Of a stretch of 64,000 nucleotides of DNA, positions 30,230 through 43,771 are shown one piece after another. Position 1 is the stretch's first letter; each line of letters begins with the position of its first letter. This stretch comes from Sthenelais limicola. Its lineage: Eukaryota; Annelida; Polychaeta; Phyllodocida; Sigalionidae. The stretch lies in assembly GCA_942159475.1 (NCBI GenBank), contig OW804094.1, forward strand, positions 21,743,067 through 21,807,066. Direction: 5' to 3'. Under the pieces are notes generated by a model, which was not told the DNA's origin, did no database searches, and worked only from the letters and a program-made list of their open reading frames with translations. Position numbers and translations under genes: made by a program.

Positions 30230-31160
30230 AGAAGCTGGGTTTTGTGACGAAGTCTTAAGAAAGAGACTTAAAAACTGTATATATCTGTTAGTTTCTCTAT
30301 ATCCGTCCATGAGAACAAAACACACGGTTATTTTGATATTCTTTTCAGACCCCAGGGGCTTTTAACCCGTTAGTTTTGTTCTGTGAACAGCCTATATTCA
30401 TTTTAGTATTAAATTACTCAAAATATGAGACTCGTTTACAGTATTTTATAGTTGCGGGTGTCATATTGTTGAATTTTGTTTTTATTGTTCTTTTGTTCTA
30501 TTAATATTCCGGAGTTCATTATTCCGAGTTCCTGTACTGGAACCCACACAAGCACGAACTTGATCAGAATGTACGTCACGCATTATGTTACAGAATTACT
30601 GTTATTATTACTCTGATTATTTCTCACTTACATTTTTCACCTTATTATGTATTAGTTTTCTCAATAGAAAATTTCTTCTATCATCTATCTATCTACCTCA
30701 GATAATATATGGAATTTTATATCGTGTCATTTTAACCCACCCACCTCAAGGCACTACCGAATTTGACCAAACATGTATTTCTCTGTATAAACTCGGAGGA
30801 AAGGAAGCTTAAGAATATAACAGAAATTCTGTTGGTTTTCTTAAAGATAATTTATTACCAAATCAGGTACATGTATATAGATTGCATTACAGAGAATCCT
30901 TACTTGAGTTACATGAATGTGACATTTCTTTATGACTGTATTTCTATCAACAAAACATTCAGGAATGGTGTCGTCAAAGGCCCTGGACATTTAAGCACGT
31001 GTTCCTTCTGTATTATAAATCTTTATTTATTTATTCGTATCCCCTGCAAAGGAAAAGAAAACAGATTTTAACATAAGTATACAAACTGTGTATGTAAATA
31101 TTGTATACAATATAAGTGCAATGGAAAACTGTTGAAATAAAGCTATATGTCCGTTCAGCA
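30230..31160 (+). other. 3' untranslated region of the filamin-type gene
   Basis: No ORF of note. AATAAA at 31137-31142 is the first convincing poly(A) signal and lies 62 bp from the opposing PSMB4 signal, so the two genes end tail to tail. Confidence 0.6.
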
Positions 31161-31203
31161 TACATATCATTGAACAACTGCATTCTGTTTTATTTTGTAT
31201 TTG

Positions 31204-31209
31204 TTTATT
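31204..31209 (-). terminator. Poly(A) signal of PSMB4
   Basis: TTTATT on the plus strand is AATAAA on the minus strand, about 800 bp after the PSMB4 stop. No closer hexamer stood out. Confidence 0.45.
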
Positions 31210-32001
31210 GATAGCATTTCATCAGTTACATGATAATACTTCTTAGCATATCATAAATGTAAGAAAAAATAGCAGATCAGATATTTAATATTAACATAGT
31301 ATTTTCACATGACAATTCAAGTACTCGATGTTCGTCGACACAACAGTGTCGCATCCTATGTATACTACTAAGCATTAAATTGCTTATATCACTAGGGGCA
31401 TTGACAGGGAAATTTGACAACAGAGAGACTGTGATACAGAATTACATTTTTTTCGAGAGGAGAAAGTTAGATGGTGACTAGTAATGTATCAAACATTTGG
31501 CATCACAAAAATATAGTTTTTACAGCCTTTTAGACAATCTGGCGACTCTGGGAAGTAATTTCCTCTTAAACTTTTTGGTCGTCATAGTTACCGGTAAATA
31601 CCTCATCTCCTATTTTTAGAATTTCATTTTAGGTCAATAACACATTCAAATATGATCAATAGAAAAAACGCAGTATTAATTTAATAAGATTGTTTTGTCG
31701 ATGTGTGTTTGATATTCGGTTGGAGTGACAATGAAGGCAGTGAGGGGCAATGAGATGATATGGGTGTTAGCATGGTTCCCACAGTCTAGGGAGACTAAAA
31801 TATAAGGCTGTTAAGGCCTTTTTAAAGCTCAAAATAAGGACTTATTAAAAGATATATTTGGAAGATGTTTCATCAGATCACTACAATTTTAACGACTCAA
31901 ACGTAATTTAATGAATTTTAAGGACCGTATAAATTAATTTTCATTTTTAATGACTTTCGTTGGAACACTGTGTATGTAGTGTAATATATGTAGAGAAATA
32001 C
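31210..32001 (-). other. Probable 3' untranslated region of PSMB4
   Basis: It lies between the PSMB4 stop and the reverse-strand AATAAA. A+T-rich with no other feature. Confidence 0.4.
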
Positions 32002-35000
32002 TCACTTGACGAAATGTGCGATGCTCCAGTCCGTTACTGCAGACCTGGGAGCCTCAATACGGGCCCCGTCCTTCGTCACAACCGACACTTCGTACTGCAA
32101 AATAAGGAGGATCCATGAAGTCTAGACACATGTGGAGCTATAGGTTGACAGGTGCACGTGGGATGGAGTCAGGGCAATAGATAAATGATGCCACTTTTTT
32201 TTAAAAAAATGATACTACTTCCATATTACAACACATTGCAGGGCTCGAAAAAACCTATGTTTACTTGCCCGGGGCAAGTAAAAAATGGCTCCGGGCAAGT
32301 AAAATTTAAAGTTACTTGCCCGAGCGGGCAAGTGAAAATCTCTACGGCGCCGATTTCAAACCCCTGTTGTGATGTCTACTTACAATGAAATGCCCCTGTA
32401 AATGTACAAAACTTTCACTAAATCTTCGCTGCAAATAAATTTGGGCAAGTAAAAATTCTGTCGGGCAAGTAAATCTTGGCTGCCACTTGCCCATTGGGCA
32501 AGTGAAGTTGGTAGGTTTTATCGAGCCCTGCATTGTACTAGTCAAACTATACCATAGCGATTCAAAAAAGAACAGGGAAATATTGAGGTGGTAGAGGTAA
32601 GAGTATCGCTTTATACCGACTGCACCGGAGTGAGTGAGTGATGGTTGCTTAATGCCATGACGACATCCATGTGGAGTCATATTCATGGCAATGAGAGTTA
32701 GTGAGATGGGATGAGATGAGCAAAGTGATTTAGGGTGGGTGTAGTTCTTGTATGATGCAAGACGAGGAAATAGATAGGTTGATGTTGGTGTTGGTTTATT
32801 AGACGAGACCTATTAGAAGAGAAATATTGAATATACTACCTAACACAAATATATTTTTTTCTAAATTTCTCCCAGATAAAACTACTATAAGGTGAATAAC
32901 CTGACAAATACAAAACAGAAACATCCTAAATGATGTTACAGAGGAAAGCGCTTGCAAATCCTTTCTAGATTCTTACAAAAACATGAAATGTTTGATAATA
33001 TATCGTACCTGGTATAGACTACGATATATAGGAAGGAAATTTGTGGAACTAAGATATGACTGAATACTTCAAGGAAATTGAAATGTTTTGATGAAAACCA
33101 AATTAACCTCACCAAGGCCTTTTCATCAACCGACTCACACGCTGTTCCAACCAGTTGATAACCTCCCACCAACCAAACTTTCATGAAATACTAGTACCAC
33201 TTACCAACAATGTTCAACTTCAAAACAATGATTCTCCCCTTAGGAACAATATCACCATATTACACAGGTATAAGGCACAATCAACAGGAACAAAGGATGA
33301 TTGACAGGTAAAACAGTGTGACCCCGCCCACTTACATCACTAATTCCGACAGCTCTCCATACACAAACACCCGCGCCTAAATACTGTAAACGTATTTATT
33401 TTCGCGCAGATAAATTTTCGCGCACTAAGCGCTTTGACATCTGTTCGCGCGGATTTAAATTCGCGCTGCAAGGTAGTCTCACACCTTGTTTATGCAATAA
33501 TTATACCTTTTGCGCAGGATTTATTTTCGCGCAGAAAGGTGGGTGCGCGAAAATAAATACTGCGCGAACATTAATACGTTTACAGTACAGCAAGTAATTT
33601 GTGTTGAGTCTCTAGTAATTCAAGACCTTTGAACTGGAAACGAACCCAAGTCATGCGTATAACTGTGAAAGATGATTCATTTATTAAAGTTACGTCCTCA
33701 ACCCTAACACCTACGTCACAGTAAAGTGGCCTGCTAACATTAAAGGCGAGTGTAGCGGAAATACGAGCGTCTCGTAAGAAATTGCGCGATATTAAGACTC
33801 ATCCTCTCATAATGTCAAATAATTTTACTTGTCAGATGAGCGTAACTAGAAGCCAAGGCACCTAGGGAGAGACAACTAGCCATAATTAGGGAGAGATAAC
33901 TAGCCATAATTAGGGAGAGATAGCCGTAATTATGTTAGTTAATAACCCTCCTTATTCCTTACACAATCAGATGCACGTTTAACCTATGTCTCTCCACCTC
34001 TCACCGTACCTGAGTCTGAATTGTCCCTGTTGCCTTCTCTGTTGCTGACCAATGTGTTACCCAATGATCTAATATATATATATATAATATTTTTATTCAA
34101 GATTCCAATACATTTACAGTATGATTCATATTCAATAGTATTCAAAAATCAGGAAGTGGGTTAGGACATCTGCATGGGTTCATGCAGGTCTTCCAACGAC
34201 CTCCCGAAAACCATATAGTAATAAAATAATTCCAGTTCTCATTTCTTATTTCTTAAGTACTAACAAGCTGTTTTAAGTTTGCTTCATAATCCCTCTCGCG
34301 GTTGGAGTATTGATCAATCTTAATAGAGTTAGCTAATTATTGTGACAGAAATTATATGATGTACTTCATATAATTCAGAACATCTGTCCTTAAGGCTTGT
34401 CCAGTCGAACAGCTTCTACTCGAGTGGATTGAATACTAATTGGTATTTTCCTTTCAACCCTCTTTTCTTATTTGTCAAAAATCTCAATCCCTATTTCCCC
34501 CTCCCCTCCCTACATGGTAAGTCGACATGTCTTCAACTACCTAAATTATATTCCTAGATCCCCTTTTTCCTTTCCCTTTCCCTATCGTTGTATCGATCTT
34601 CACTTATTAGATGGGTTTACAATCCCATTACATGAACAGATTTATATACAGTACTGCCATACAATCTGCATTAGGGTAAGATTTTCAGAAAATGTACAAT
34701 TCGCCTTCACCAATCCTCTAAAATAACCCACACTTAAGAAAGAAATGAGCTTCAAAATGCAGTTTAACTTAACAGAACTGATACTTTAAATCAAAGCGAT
34801 CCCAAATACACTCAAATATACCCGATATTCACAATTTTTCAGCCAAATTTAGCAGGATTTCCTAAATGTGTAGAGCTGCCAATTGTACATTTTCTGAAAA
34901 TCTGACCCAATAATACCATTCAGTCTGTCTCGACTACTACGATAACTCCACAACCTTATCCACCGCTGCCAAGTGGTGCCATGTGTGGCATTGAGTAACT

Positions 35001-38000
35001 GAGTAAGCCGATAGAGTGAGTGAGTGAGATTGGTTGCGGGAGAGCTGAGAGGGAGGCAGTTTATGATCATACCCAGGAAATAGAGATAGAGAAGAAGGGA
35101 GAGAGAGACAGAGAAAAGAGACAGAAAGCCGATAGAGGGCGACAGGAAACAACAGTTGCATCATGCCTTTCTCAGACATGGGTCATTAAAATAATATTTT
35201 CGAATTTTGAGACACTTTGAACATTTTCGGGGGGGAGGGGGGTGGATGTGAGTGAAATCCTATTACTTGGGGCCCATACAGAATATCTAATCATTTAAGG
35301 TCTCCAGGACCTTCACAGTATATTTTCAACTGATTCAAAGCGAAACATGTTGATGACCTGAGAATGATGATGTTGACGAAATTAGGTTTTTAAATTGGGA
35401 ACATTGGGGGAGCGTCGAGTGTTTTCAAAAATACTGATTTTCGTACAAACACTGAAGATTTACATCCCTGCTTTGCACAGTCATGAATCAGTCTAACACA
35501 ACCTTCTCCTTACCTACACACACTTCTAGTTCTACTTCATGTTAACTGTTCTCTGTAAGTGACTTACTCTGTTCAGGGAGCGGGCGTCTCTGTAGAAGAG
35601 CACTTTAAGGCATCTCTCTATCTCTGCAACTGCCTCAGTCTCAGACAACTTGGGGTTCTTCTCCAGTGTGTCCCTCATCAGCGGCTAAATAAACGAAAAT
35701 AATGAAAAACAAGTCAATAATTAATTAAGTCAATAATTAATTTTGGACGTAGTAGGAACTGAACCGCCTCATTTGAATGCTGTGGGGCCAAGATTCCTGT
35801 TGTGACCCGGCTCTAGCCACGCTGAGTGTGTTTGAATACAAATTTTTAAATTTTGTTTTTTTATCGTCGGTAGTTAGTTTGGAAGAAATATTTTTTTTAG
35901 AAGTTAAAAAGTAAAGAATTACAGAGGGGGCATAACTGATACAATATACTGACTCAATACTGGACAACGGATTTCAGCATAAATTAAACTACTATGATTA
36001 CTCAAAACTTGAAAAAGATTTCAGCTTTAATTATATAGAATGCGTAAATAATTACTTAATAGCCAGCTAATATATTCATGCGAGATGAGAAATGTTATAA
36101 AGGTCATTGATGCAATACTTACTCTGGCGATGTAGGAACCGAAACCCGACGCTAAGCAATCATCAACATAGGCTGTTCCAATTTTGTCGACGTATCCCAG
36201 ATACCTGCAGCAAATTGAAGTGTATTTTGGTCACAAGAATCGAGAACAGAACATGGAAGGATTCAATTTAAATTAATAGCGACAAACAAGCTAATTTTAA
36301 CATCAACAAACAAAATAAAATATACATAATAAGCATTTTAATGAAGTTGTTGCATATGTATGACATAGTATAACTATTATATGGGTTATAGTATTATATG
36401 GTCAACTAGACAGTGGCTCCACCTGAGTGGTCAACCAGTCCTGGTCAGTTGCACCCCATCTCATCTCGGATTCTATTCTTCTTCGAATTAATTAAATGTT
36501 TATTAATGGGAATATTTCCTTTGACTGAAGGAAGTTGACTTCATGCTTCTATGAATTATGTAGTTGTAACCACTGTATACTCAATGTGGATATCCAATAT
36601 TTACCTACTCCATATTATTCCTACGGTACAAAACCTTGTTAAAAGTAGAAAAATTAATCTTCGGAATTTAACTTCAGGGAAAAACCTAAAAGTGCCTAAT
36701 CCCCAAAATGATAAAATAAAAAGATCTCTGATATACAGAGGACCAATACTTTGGAACAGCATCGCAAATGAGGTTAAATCATATAGTATGAAGGAATTCA
36801 GAACCTTCCTAAGAGGATATGTGTTAGAGGATTAAGATTAAGAAAGCCTGGGTCGCCCTCCTTCATCCTCCTCTGGCGTTTCCTGTACTCTTTATTTACT
36901 TTTTATTTATGTATATTTTGTCTTTACTGTACTACACATTTATTTGCGTATAGGTGGGCAAGAGGCTGTAAGCCTCAAAACCAAAAGCAGGTGTGTAAGT
37001 CCTGGTCCAAAAACTGTAAAAACTGCAAGGGCACTTAGCCCTCCAAAAGTGGAGTGAAATTGTGTACACTGTACAAGAGTCGTAATATTTTGTTTTATTT
37101 TTTCTATAAACGTGTAGTTAGAAATGTAGTTACAGAAGGTTTGTTCGGAAGAGCTGTCTGGGACAGAGAACAAAAACCGATTTCCATGTAGAAAACTTTT
37201 ATCACTGTCTGTATAACAAAATGGAAATAAAGTTTCTTATATATATATATAACTATATTGTACTCTCGATATTAACGTCTCTATATAAAATACATATTGT
37301 AACATGATGTTATGAAGCCTGATCAAGAACTGAATAATGTTTGAACGCAAGCCTGAAACACCAATTGCTGAATAAAACAAGTACCAAAACATTTGGTTCA
37401 TCATCATCTTTTCCTTCTCATATAGCAACATAAACATGGGTCCGATTTTCAGAAAACGTACAATTCAACTTCCCAAATCTTCTCAAAAAACCCAAATTTC
37501 AGACGAAAATAAACTTTAAAATACAGTTCAACCTAACCAAACAGATTGCTAGAATCAATGCAATGCCGAATATACTCGAATTTACCTAGTATTGACCAAA
37601 TTTCAGCCTAATTTAGCAGAACTTACTAAATGTATACAGCTGCCAATTGTACATTTTCTAAAAATCTGACCCATATGTCTATCATAAGACGACTGGTGGA
37701 AACCAATACTGGCTATTGGGCTTGAGAAAATACACAATAAATCGATCAAATAAGAACGTACGGTTCTCCATCTTGGATTCCCCCCACGATGATGGTATTC
37801 CAGACTGGGTTGAAGCGACTGCGTCTGTTGTACATCATGCGTGTCAGCCATGTGTGCAGGGATTTAGGCGTGTACGTGAAGCCATCATTCAAGCACTCCT
37901 CATCTATCCTGTAAGGGGCAAATAAAGAGTTTGATTAGATATCATATTAGAAAGATATCTACAATAACAAGATAAATACGGATATACTGTACTACAAACA

Positions 38001-39507
38001 GTCCTACGAACAGTGAATATCATATGGGTTGGGTCCTTCCTCAGAAAATGAATAATTTTCCTCCACAAATTTATCCTCTAAATTACTCAAATTTGGGATC
38101 AGATTTGAAGATCTGAACCATAAACCAACTGGATTTAACTGGAAATGTTCATAGATCACCAGTTATTAGTATAATATGAATCCATTTACCGACTCATACT
38201 CAAATCATTTCAGACAAGTTTAGTTATGCCAAAAAACATGACAAACATAATCTAGCTTATTCAAAAAGCATCCCCATCCTTACTGAAAAGAGTAAGAGTA
38301 AAATAACTGGTAGTAGAGAGAGATGAATGTTGATCTTTGTCCTAGTGCTACCAGATGGCGGAGACTGAGAAGAATGTTGATATTATCTACAAGTAACTTC
38401 ACATAAAACCACTTGAAAATTAATTAATCTTATATTTTAAGGCCAATACTTGTATTGTATTTTTCACTGGGGGTCAGGGGACATAAATACAGTAAAATAT
38501 ACTCACACTCTTTGTTCAATTACACCTTTCAACCATTGGTAATCTGCATAATCTCCTCCTGCTCCGATCACTGTAGATTCGTTAACTTTGAGCACACGGG
38601 AACATTCTCTGTAGCGGGCCAGGGAGCCGTAGGAGCCCAGTGTGTCAGCTGCTATGACAACTCCACCGTCGAATTTGAGTCCCAGAACTGATGTACCGGT
38701 GACCATTGGATACCTTCAACAAGAAATATTAAGTTTATTTTCATAACAGGCTTCCTTGAATGATCATTTAAGGTATTTCTTAGGTTTCAATTTTAATTAT
38801 CAAATATAACCTGGGGTGTCAATTTTCATATATAAATCTATATAGTAATATAGGCTAAATAATGTAATTATAATATGAAGCTATTAGGCTATATTATATA
38901 ACATTATATTATAAATTAAATATATAGTAATACCTCTTAAATTACCAAGTTTAACTAATAGGAGTTAAAATTCGTTACAGGAATCACAGAAAATAGGGTG
39001 CCTGAATTTAGATTTCAATCTCAACTCAAGAGTCAAATCCTAAAATAAAGGAACTGTTTACCAAAATAAATGTAGTGACTAGTGTCTGTCACTAGTGTCA
39101 GTGTGAATGACTTATCTAATTTGAAATAGACGAATTTTAATTTCTAGATTCCAGACAAATATCATGTTTCCTCAATTAATTATAGTAGCTAATCACGATT
39201 TGCAAATGTTATCGACAATTTCCGCGTGACCAATGTCCGCCAAATAACATCAAGTCCCGAATTCCAAAACAATGAAATTATTTGTTGAGCGATAAAACAA
39301 GCTTTTGCGGAGTTGAGTGCATTTTTCGCTGAATCACGAGCCGGTAAGCCGGCAGAGAAACCAATTAAGATTAGAGTATCTGTACCAAACTTACATTGTA
39401 TTTTGTTTGCCAGAGCTTCCTTGTTGTGTTGGACATCCTGGGAAATTGAAAGCAGACCCTGGTTGGGGTCCATTTCTCCATAAACTTAAATCATTGATGA
39501 CCGACAT
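32002..39507 (-). CDS. PSMB4: Proteasome subunit beta type-4 (beta-7 position)
   Basis: Six exons on the minus strand: 39395-39507, 38507-38713, 37762-37908, 36123-36204, 35568-35684 and 32002-32094. They total 759 nt, 252 residues plus stop, close to the 264 of human PSMB4. The phases fit at all five junctions. Recognisable blocks are [50 protein letters not shown] in close form, [20 protein letters not shown] and [14 protein letters not shown]. The short N-terminal propeptide (37 codons) is in exon 1. This beta-7 subunit of the 20S core carries no protease activity of its own and helps join the two half-proteasomes. The introns hold MITE copies, a LINE fragment and two inverted-repeat elements. 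Confidence 0.93.
32237..32532. mobile_element. MITE family E with TGCAGGGCTCGA ends
   Basis: The terminal inverted repeats are TGCAGGGCTCGA and TCGAGCCCTGCA. The interior has several small palindromes built from 'cttgcccg' and 'gggcaag'. It is in the last PSMB4 intron. Confidence 0.75.
32533..33381. other. Intron sequence, nothing recognised
   Basis: Part of the last PSMB4 intron. I see no exon or repeat that I can support. Confidence 0.35.
33382..33587. mobile_element. MITE family D, CG-rich core
   Basis: The 206-bp element has inverted ends TACTGTAAACGTATTTA and TTAATACGTTTACAGTA and repeated TTTCGCGCA/TGCGCGAAA words inside. Similar elements are widespread in marine invertebrate genomes, which is recalled knowledge. 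Confidence 0.75.
33866..33930. repeat. Short tandem repeat, three units of about 25 bp
   Basis: 'agggagagataactagccat' followed by 'aatt' is repeated about three times with small changes. Confidence 0.7.
34674..34909 (+). mobile_element. MITE family A copy 6
   Basis: The left end is slightly diverged (GGGTAAGATTTTCAG); the right end CTGAAAATCTGACCCA is intact. It is in the last PSMB4 intron. Confidence 0.83.
35057..35128 (-). repeat. Single reversed copy of the 66-bp minisatellite unit
   Basis: 'tatgatcatacccaggaaat' followed by 'agagatagagaagaagggag' is the reverse complement of the array unit at 28 kb. It sits alone in a PSMB4 intron, bracketed by 'gccgatagag'. Confidence 0.7.
36551..37250 (+). 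mobile_element. 3' end of a non-LTR retrotransposon (LINE)
   Basis: The sequence to 36835 encodes the C-terminal end of a LINE reverse-transcriptase ORF. The typical ending is [20 protein letters not shown] followed by [14 protein letters not shown] 400-bp 3' untranslated tail follows, with AATAAA and an (TA)n tail. The 5' part is missing, as in most LINE copies. The class (CR1/L2-like) is a guess from the WNS and FR.FL motifs. It lies antisense in a PSMB4 intron. Confidence 0.65.
37437..37673 (+). mobile_element. MITE family A copy 7
   Basis: Complete with TGGGTCCGATTTTCAG and CTAAAAATCTGACCCA ends. It ends 88 bp from the donor side of PSMB4 exon 3. Confidence 0.85.
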
Positions 39508-39749
39508 GCTGCCAAAACTGTTGCGAGCCTTTCTTCACAATTTGCTGGTGCCGCAATTGGGTACGCCAGTGTTTTACGATATGTAACTATGCATATAACC
39601 CGTTAAAATGGTATATTTTGACTCCTAATTAATTCATTTTAATCCATATTATTCATAAATAGTTCATGTAAAGAAACCTAGTATAATTTTGTTTAAATAC
39701 GTGTGGGGAAATTACGACAATGTGCCGCAAGTGATCATTCAAAACCAAG
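39508..39749. promoter_or_regulatory. Shared promoter region between PSMB4 and BNIP1
   Basis: Only 242 bp separate the two start codons, which face away from each other. There is no TATA box at a useful position. Such short head-to-head spacing between housekeeping genes usually means a bidirectional promoter. Confidence 0.55.
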
Positions 39750-42700
39750 ATGGCGATCGACGACGGTCCGGTGAAAGTTTGCCAACAAGAAATTGTAAAG
39801 CTCGACTTGCAAATCAACGCTATTATACAGGTTTGTACCCCCTGATAAGACCATTTTTATTAAGGATATTCAGATGATATCCAGAATTGAAGGACCTGTT
39901 GACAATGTCAGTGAATCAGCTTTATGTTCTCCCGTATGTCGCCTCTGTGAGTGACATAGGCATTGTTGACGTAGCCTTTCTGTAGTTCCGGTCATTCGCG
40001 CCCCAGAGAAAAGAGCCTGCCTACTGAGCAGCAGTCTGTCGCCGGTAGTCTTGGCAGGGACCACTCGGCCTTTCATTTATGTCGGCCTTAATCATTTCCC
40101 CTGTAATACTAATGCTTTTCTGTTTCATTTATATTACTTTAGCCAGGCTGACCTATTTCTGTGTCTATGACTGTCATAATAATGACTTACTGAGAGCAGT
40201 GAGACTGAGTTAATATTTGAATCAACTTATGAATATTAGTCTGCTAATTATATATAGCCTAATAAATATGTTCTTCGATGTAGAATGATAAATCGATTAA
40301 TAATTTATGTAGTATTGTGATGTTTTCTCTAAAGTCTCTATTGGATCTCTTCAGAATATAGTGTAGGAATTATTTTAGAGATAGCCACCGTTCCTGTAGA
40401 AAATAGACGGTCTATTAATTATGTATTACCCTATTATAGAAACAAGTCTATGATTCAACATTAAAGTGAGGAAGAAGATAAGAAATAAAAAGAATAACTG
40501 AATTGACTTGAAACATGTGAATGAGGTGTGACAACACTATAATCTCTCCTGGTACGTGTATATAGCTTCATGATCATGACCCTCTTGCGTCAATACTCTA
40601 TAAATCCCCCACTATTTGATAAGTATGTTAACTTGTACCTCCACTAAAAAATGTTCTTTCAATGATTTGCAGGATATACGATCATGCGAAGGACCATTGG
40701 AGACATTGCACGAATTAAACAAACATGCTCGAGAGAAAATTTTGGAAACCAAGTCAAGAATTGATGTACGTGAGACAATTTTTAGATTTGTGTATCTGTT
40801 TTACCTCTTTGCAAACCATCTTTACTAATTACCGTTTGTGTTATTGTGTATTTTACCAGTACGTTAACTTAGCTCATTGGACCTTTGTTATGCAAGTTAT
40901 TTTATTTGGTTTCTAGGACTTTGAACGCTTAGCTTGTGAACAGGCTAAAGAAACCGACCAAATGGCTTTGCTGAAGCATGTTGAGAATCATAGGAAACAA
41001 CTTTCAAGGTAGAAAATAACACGTTTACGTTTTGTCCTTTTAGTGTCTAATAATAGGCCAAATGCTTGGTGATAATTTGTTTAGATTCATGTATTGAATA
41101 AACATCTTTTAGGCAGTGCCCAATTGCAACATTTTGAAAAAGTTTCTCACTTAATCAACCTGATACTAATCAGTGTCTGTAGACATGGCACATTATAGGG
41201 TATATATTTAAAACAAATGTAAATGTTATGAGGGTATGTAAATAGCTCAAATTCTAGTAAATTTATAACGTAGACATATTACTGTAATATATCTTGTCAG
41301 CGTAAACCTACTAGTACAGCAGATGTGAAGTACATGTATATTTTTAAAGAGCTTGATAACGCATTGTTTGATCATTTTCATGTCTCATATTGTGTTTGGC
41401 GCAAACGTTGGAAGCGCTGCTTCTAGGCAGATACTCTCATTAGATCTATTTTAAAGAATAAATGATAATAATAATATTAATAATAATACGCTGATTATCT
41501 CTTATTTCTAGTACAATGACTGTTCTACGACAAGCTAATATAATCTGCCAGATGAATATAGAGAAGCAAGAAAAGAGCTCATTGTTAGTGGGAGGAACTG
41601 AAACTAGACAAAGGTAAGCATCTCATATGTTTAAATAAATGAAAAAACAAAGCGACAAATTTCATATAAATTTGTAATGTTCGAAGAATTTGAAAATTGT
41701 CCAATTTCTTGAATGCTGTAAACCTTCAGTGCGGGCGTTTATTTTTGTGATCTGTTGTGAGCCGTAATGAATTAATTTGTACATGATTAACTTTATCCTC
41801 CTTTTATATTTCAGGGTAAAATCTAGTAAAGCAAATTTGGCAAAAACTTCAAATAATATCACCGAAAACCTTATGTCGATCAGCAGAATGATGTCTTCTC
41901 AAATAAATGATAGCGAACAGACTATGAATACACTAGGTAAGACTAACTCTTTCTATTAAAAGAATTGATGTGAAAACCATTTGTTGAAAATCAGAGCTCT
42001 ATGTGTACAGCTTATTTGTGAATTGTTAATGCAAATAATATTTCTGTCTATATTCATTTACTTTATTGATCCTAAGGTAAAATTCTTAAGTCCTTTTCTT
42101 CCTCCTATCGACTCCACAAAACACCTTAGTTATTCTCTCATCCATTTAACCCCCACAAACTCAGGGATGCAAGTTTTCCTTTAATTGACGGATTTCCTAC
42201 AATCTCCTCATTACCAAAATGTGTATATTGATTTCCCATATGTCTTTCACATTACCTATAAAAAAGTTTAAAACAGTCGATCGATAATGGATCCCTGGAA
42301 CATGTTTCCTATCCAAGTGACGTCAGTCACCTGTCTGGTCCGTGGCAGGGAGGTGAAAGGTCAGACCAAGTCCTGAAGCAGTCCCAGCTTCTAACCCCAG
42401 GGAGCAGCTGTGCTCCATATAGTTCTATACACGAAGTTTATTTATAAATAGATCCAATATATAGTGTTATTATTACTAATGTGAGAGAAAAATACTGTGG
42501 AACTGGTGACCTAAATGTACAATGACATATAGTGTCGTTTGAAATTGTATAATATAAAATGATCAGGGGCACCAACACGGAATACCATTATTTTGGTCAC
42601 GCTGACATATCTGTTACTTGCACTTTCAGTTTCCTCGTCCAAGCAAGTGGGTTCTGTACACGACGAGTTTGAGAATATGTCAGGCCACATCCAGCATTCT

Positions 42701-42817
42701 AAGAAGTTACTAACAAAATATGGGCGACGAGAGTGCACGGATAAACTCTTAATTCTACTTGCCTTAGTATTCTTCTTTGCTACTGTATTGTATATAATAA
42801 AGAAGAGAGTATTCTAA
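39750..42817 (+). CDS. BNIP1: Vesicle transport protein SEC20 / BNIP1
   Basis: Six exons: 39750-39830, 40673-40765, 40917-41008, 41512-41613, 41815-41936 and 42630-42817, 678 nt, 225 residues (human BNIP1 has 228). All introns are GT-AG and the phases fit. The C-terminal half matches the family: KANLAKTSNNITENLMSISR, MSGHIQHSKKLLTKYGRREC, then the tail anchor TDKLLILLALVFFFATVLYI. SEC20/BNIP1 is an ER SNARE of the syntaxin-18 complex in Golgi-to-ER transport. The C-terminal membrane anchor with KKR behind it fits ER residence. AATAAA at 42859-42864 ends the gene. Confidence 0.95.
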
Positions 42818-42858
42818 TTGCCTGTATAACATAGTGAACTTATGTATGTACCAGTCTG

Positions 42859-42864
42859 AATAAA
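42859..42864 (+). terminator. Poly(A) signal of BNIP1
   Basis: AATAAA 42 bp after the BNIP1 stop codon. Confidence 0.75.
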
Positions 42865-43771
42865 CTGCCTGCAATTAATTATTTAACCCTTTAAAAGGCT
42901 TGCAATCTACTCTAAACTGAAGTGCAAATAATACATTATACAATTCATTTATTCAAACAATCATACTGATTCTCTCCGACAAAACCTGTTATGTTGTTCA
43001 AATGTTTTGTTGAAGTCTGGAAATAATCCGTGATCCATTTATGGTTTTGTGTATAAAATATTTTACATTTTGTTTTATGCAATCATAGAATTATTTATTG
43101 TTGCGGACAGGATCATCTCGTAAAGATGTCTTGGTATGTTGATGTGTGAGAGTAATTAAAATGTTCTTTCAGGTAAAATTTCAACTTAAATATGATAAAC
43201 CAGAGTTAATGATTTCCTTCTCTACTTTCATGTCATTTTCGATGTTAGCTTTATTTACAATAAAGTCCTCAAATATTTTGACCTGTTGTATTTTCCTGTA
43301 ATACTGTAATACTTTTCATCCTATTGAGACCGCTGCGTTCCTTGCATCAAATTCAAGGTTTTCCAGTTTAGCACATTTTCCGGTGCTAAATTCATAAATC
43401 TGGACTAAGATTCTATGTAGGATTTTTATGTCACAATGGATCTCAAGAATTCACTATGTACAATGAAATCAGTACAGTATTTTTGAACACTTCCAAAAAT
43501 TATCAAGTCCCAAAATGCCACTAGAATTCTACAGAACTGGTTGAAATTTTCAAAAACTATATTCTCAGAAAATGTTGCTCGTCAGAATGTTAGTATTTAA
43601 ATCAGTTTAAATTATACTGTAAAGGTAGTAGAGACCCCACATAATAAGAATTCACTCTTTCTTTTATGACTTATTTCACTCTTTTTTTTATGACTTGGAT
43701 CCCTGTATCACCAATCCATATAAGGCTTATAGGGGCCATGTTCTGATGAAGGAAGTAATATTAAGCCTAGG
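42865..43771. other. Intergenic stretch, nothing recognised
   Basis: A+T-rich sequence downstream of BNIP1. No exon or repeat that I can support. Confidence 0.4.

Noticed and set aside
38021..38110. Possible tenth MITE family A copy
   Set aside because: Only the words 'gggtc' and 'cagaaaatg' agree; no paired end is visible.
39189..39473. 94-codon minus-strand ORF over PSMB4 exon 1
   Set aside because: Wrong frame. The PSMB4 first exon uses the ATG at 39507 and splices at 39394, which joins in phase to the known core.
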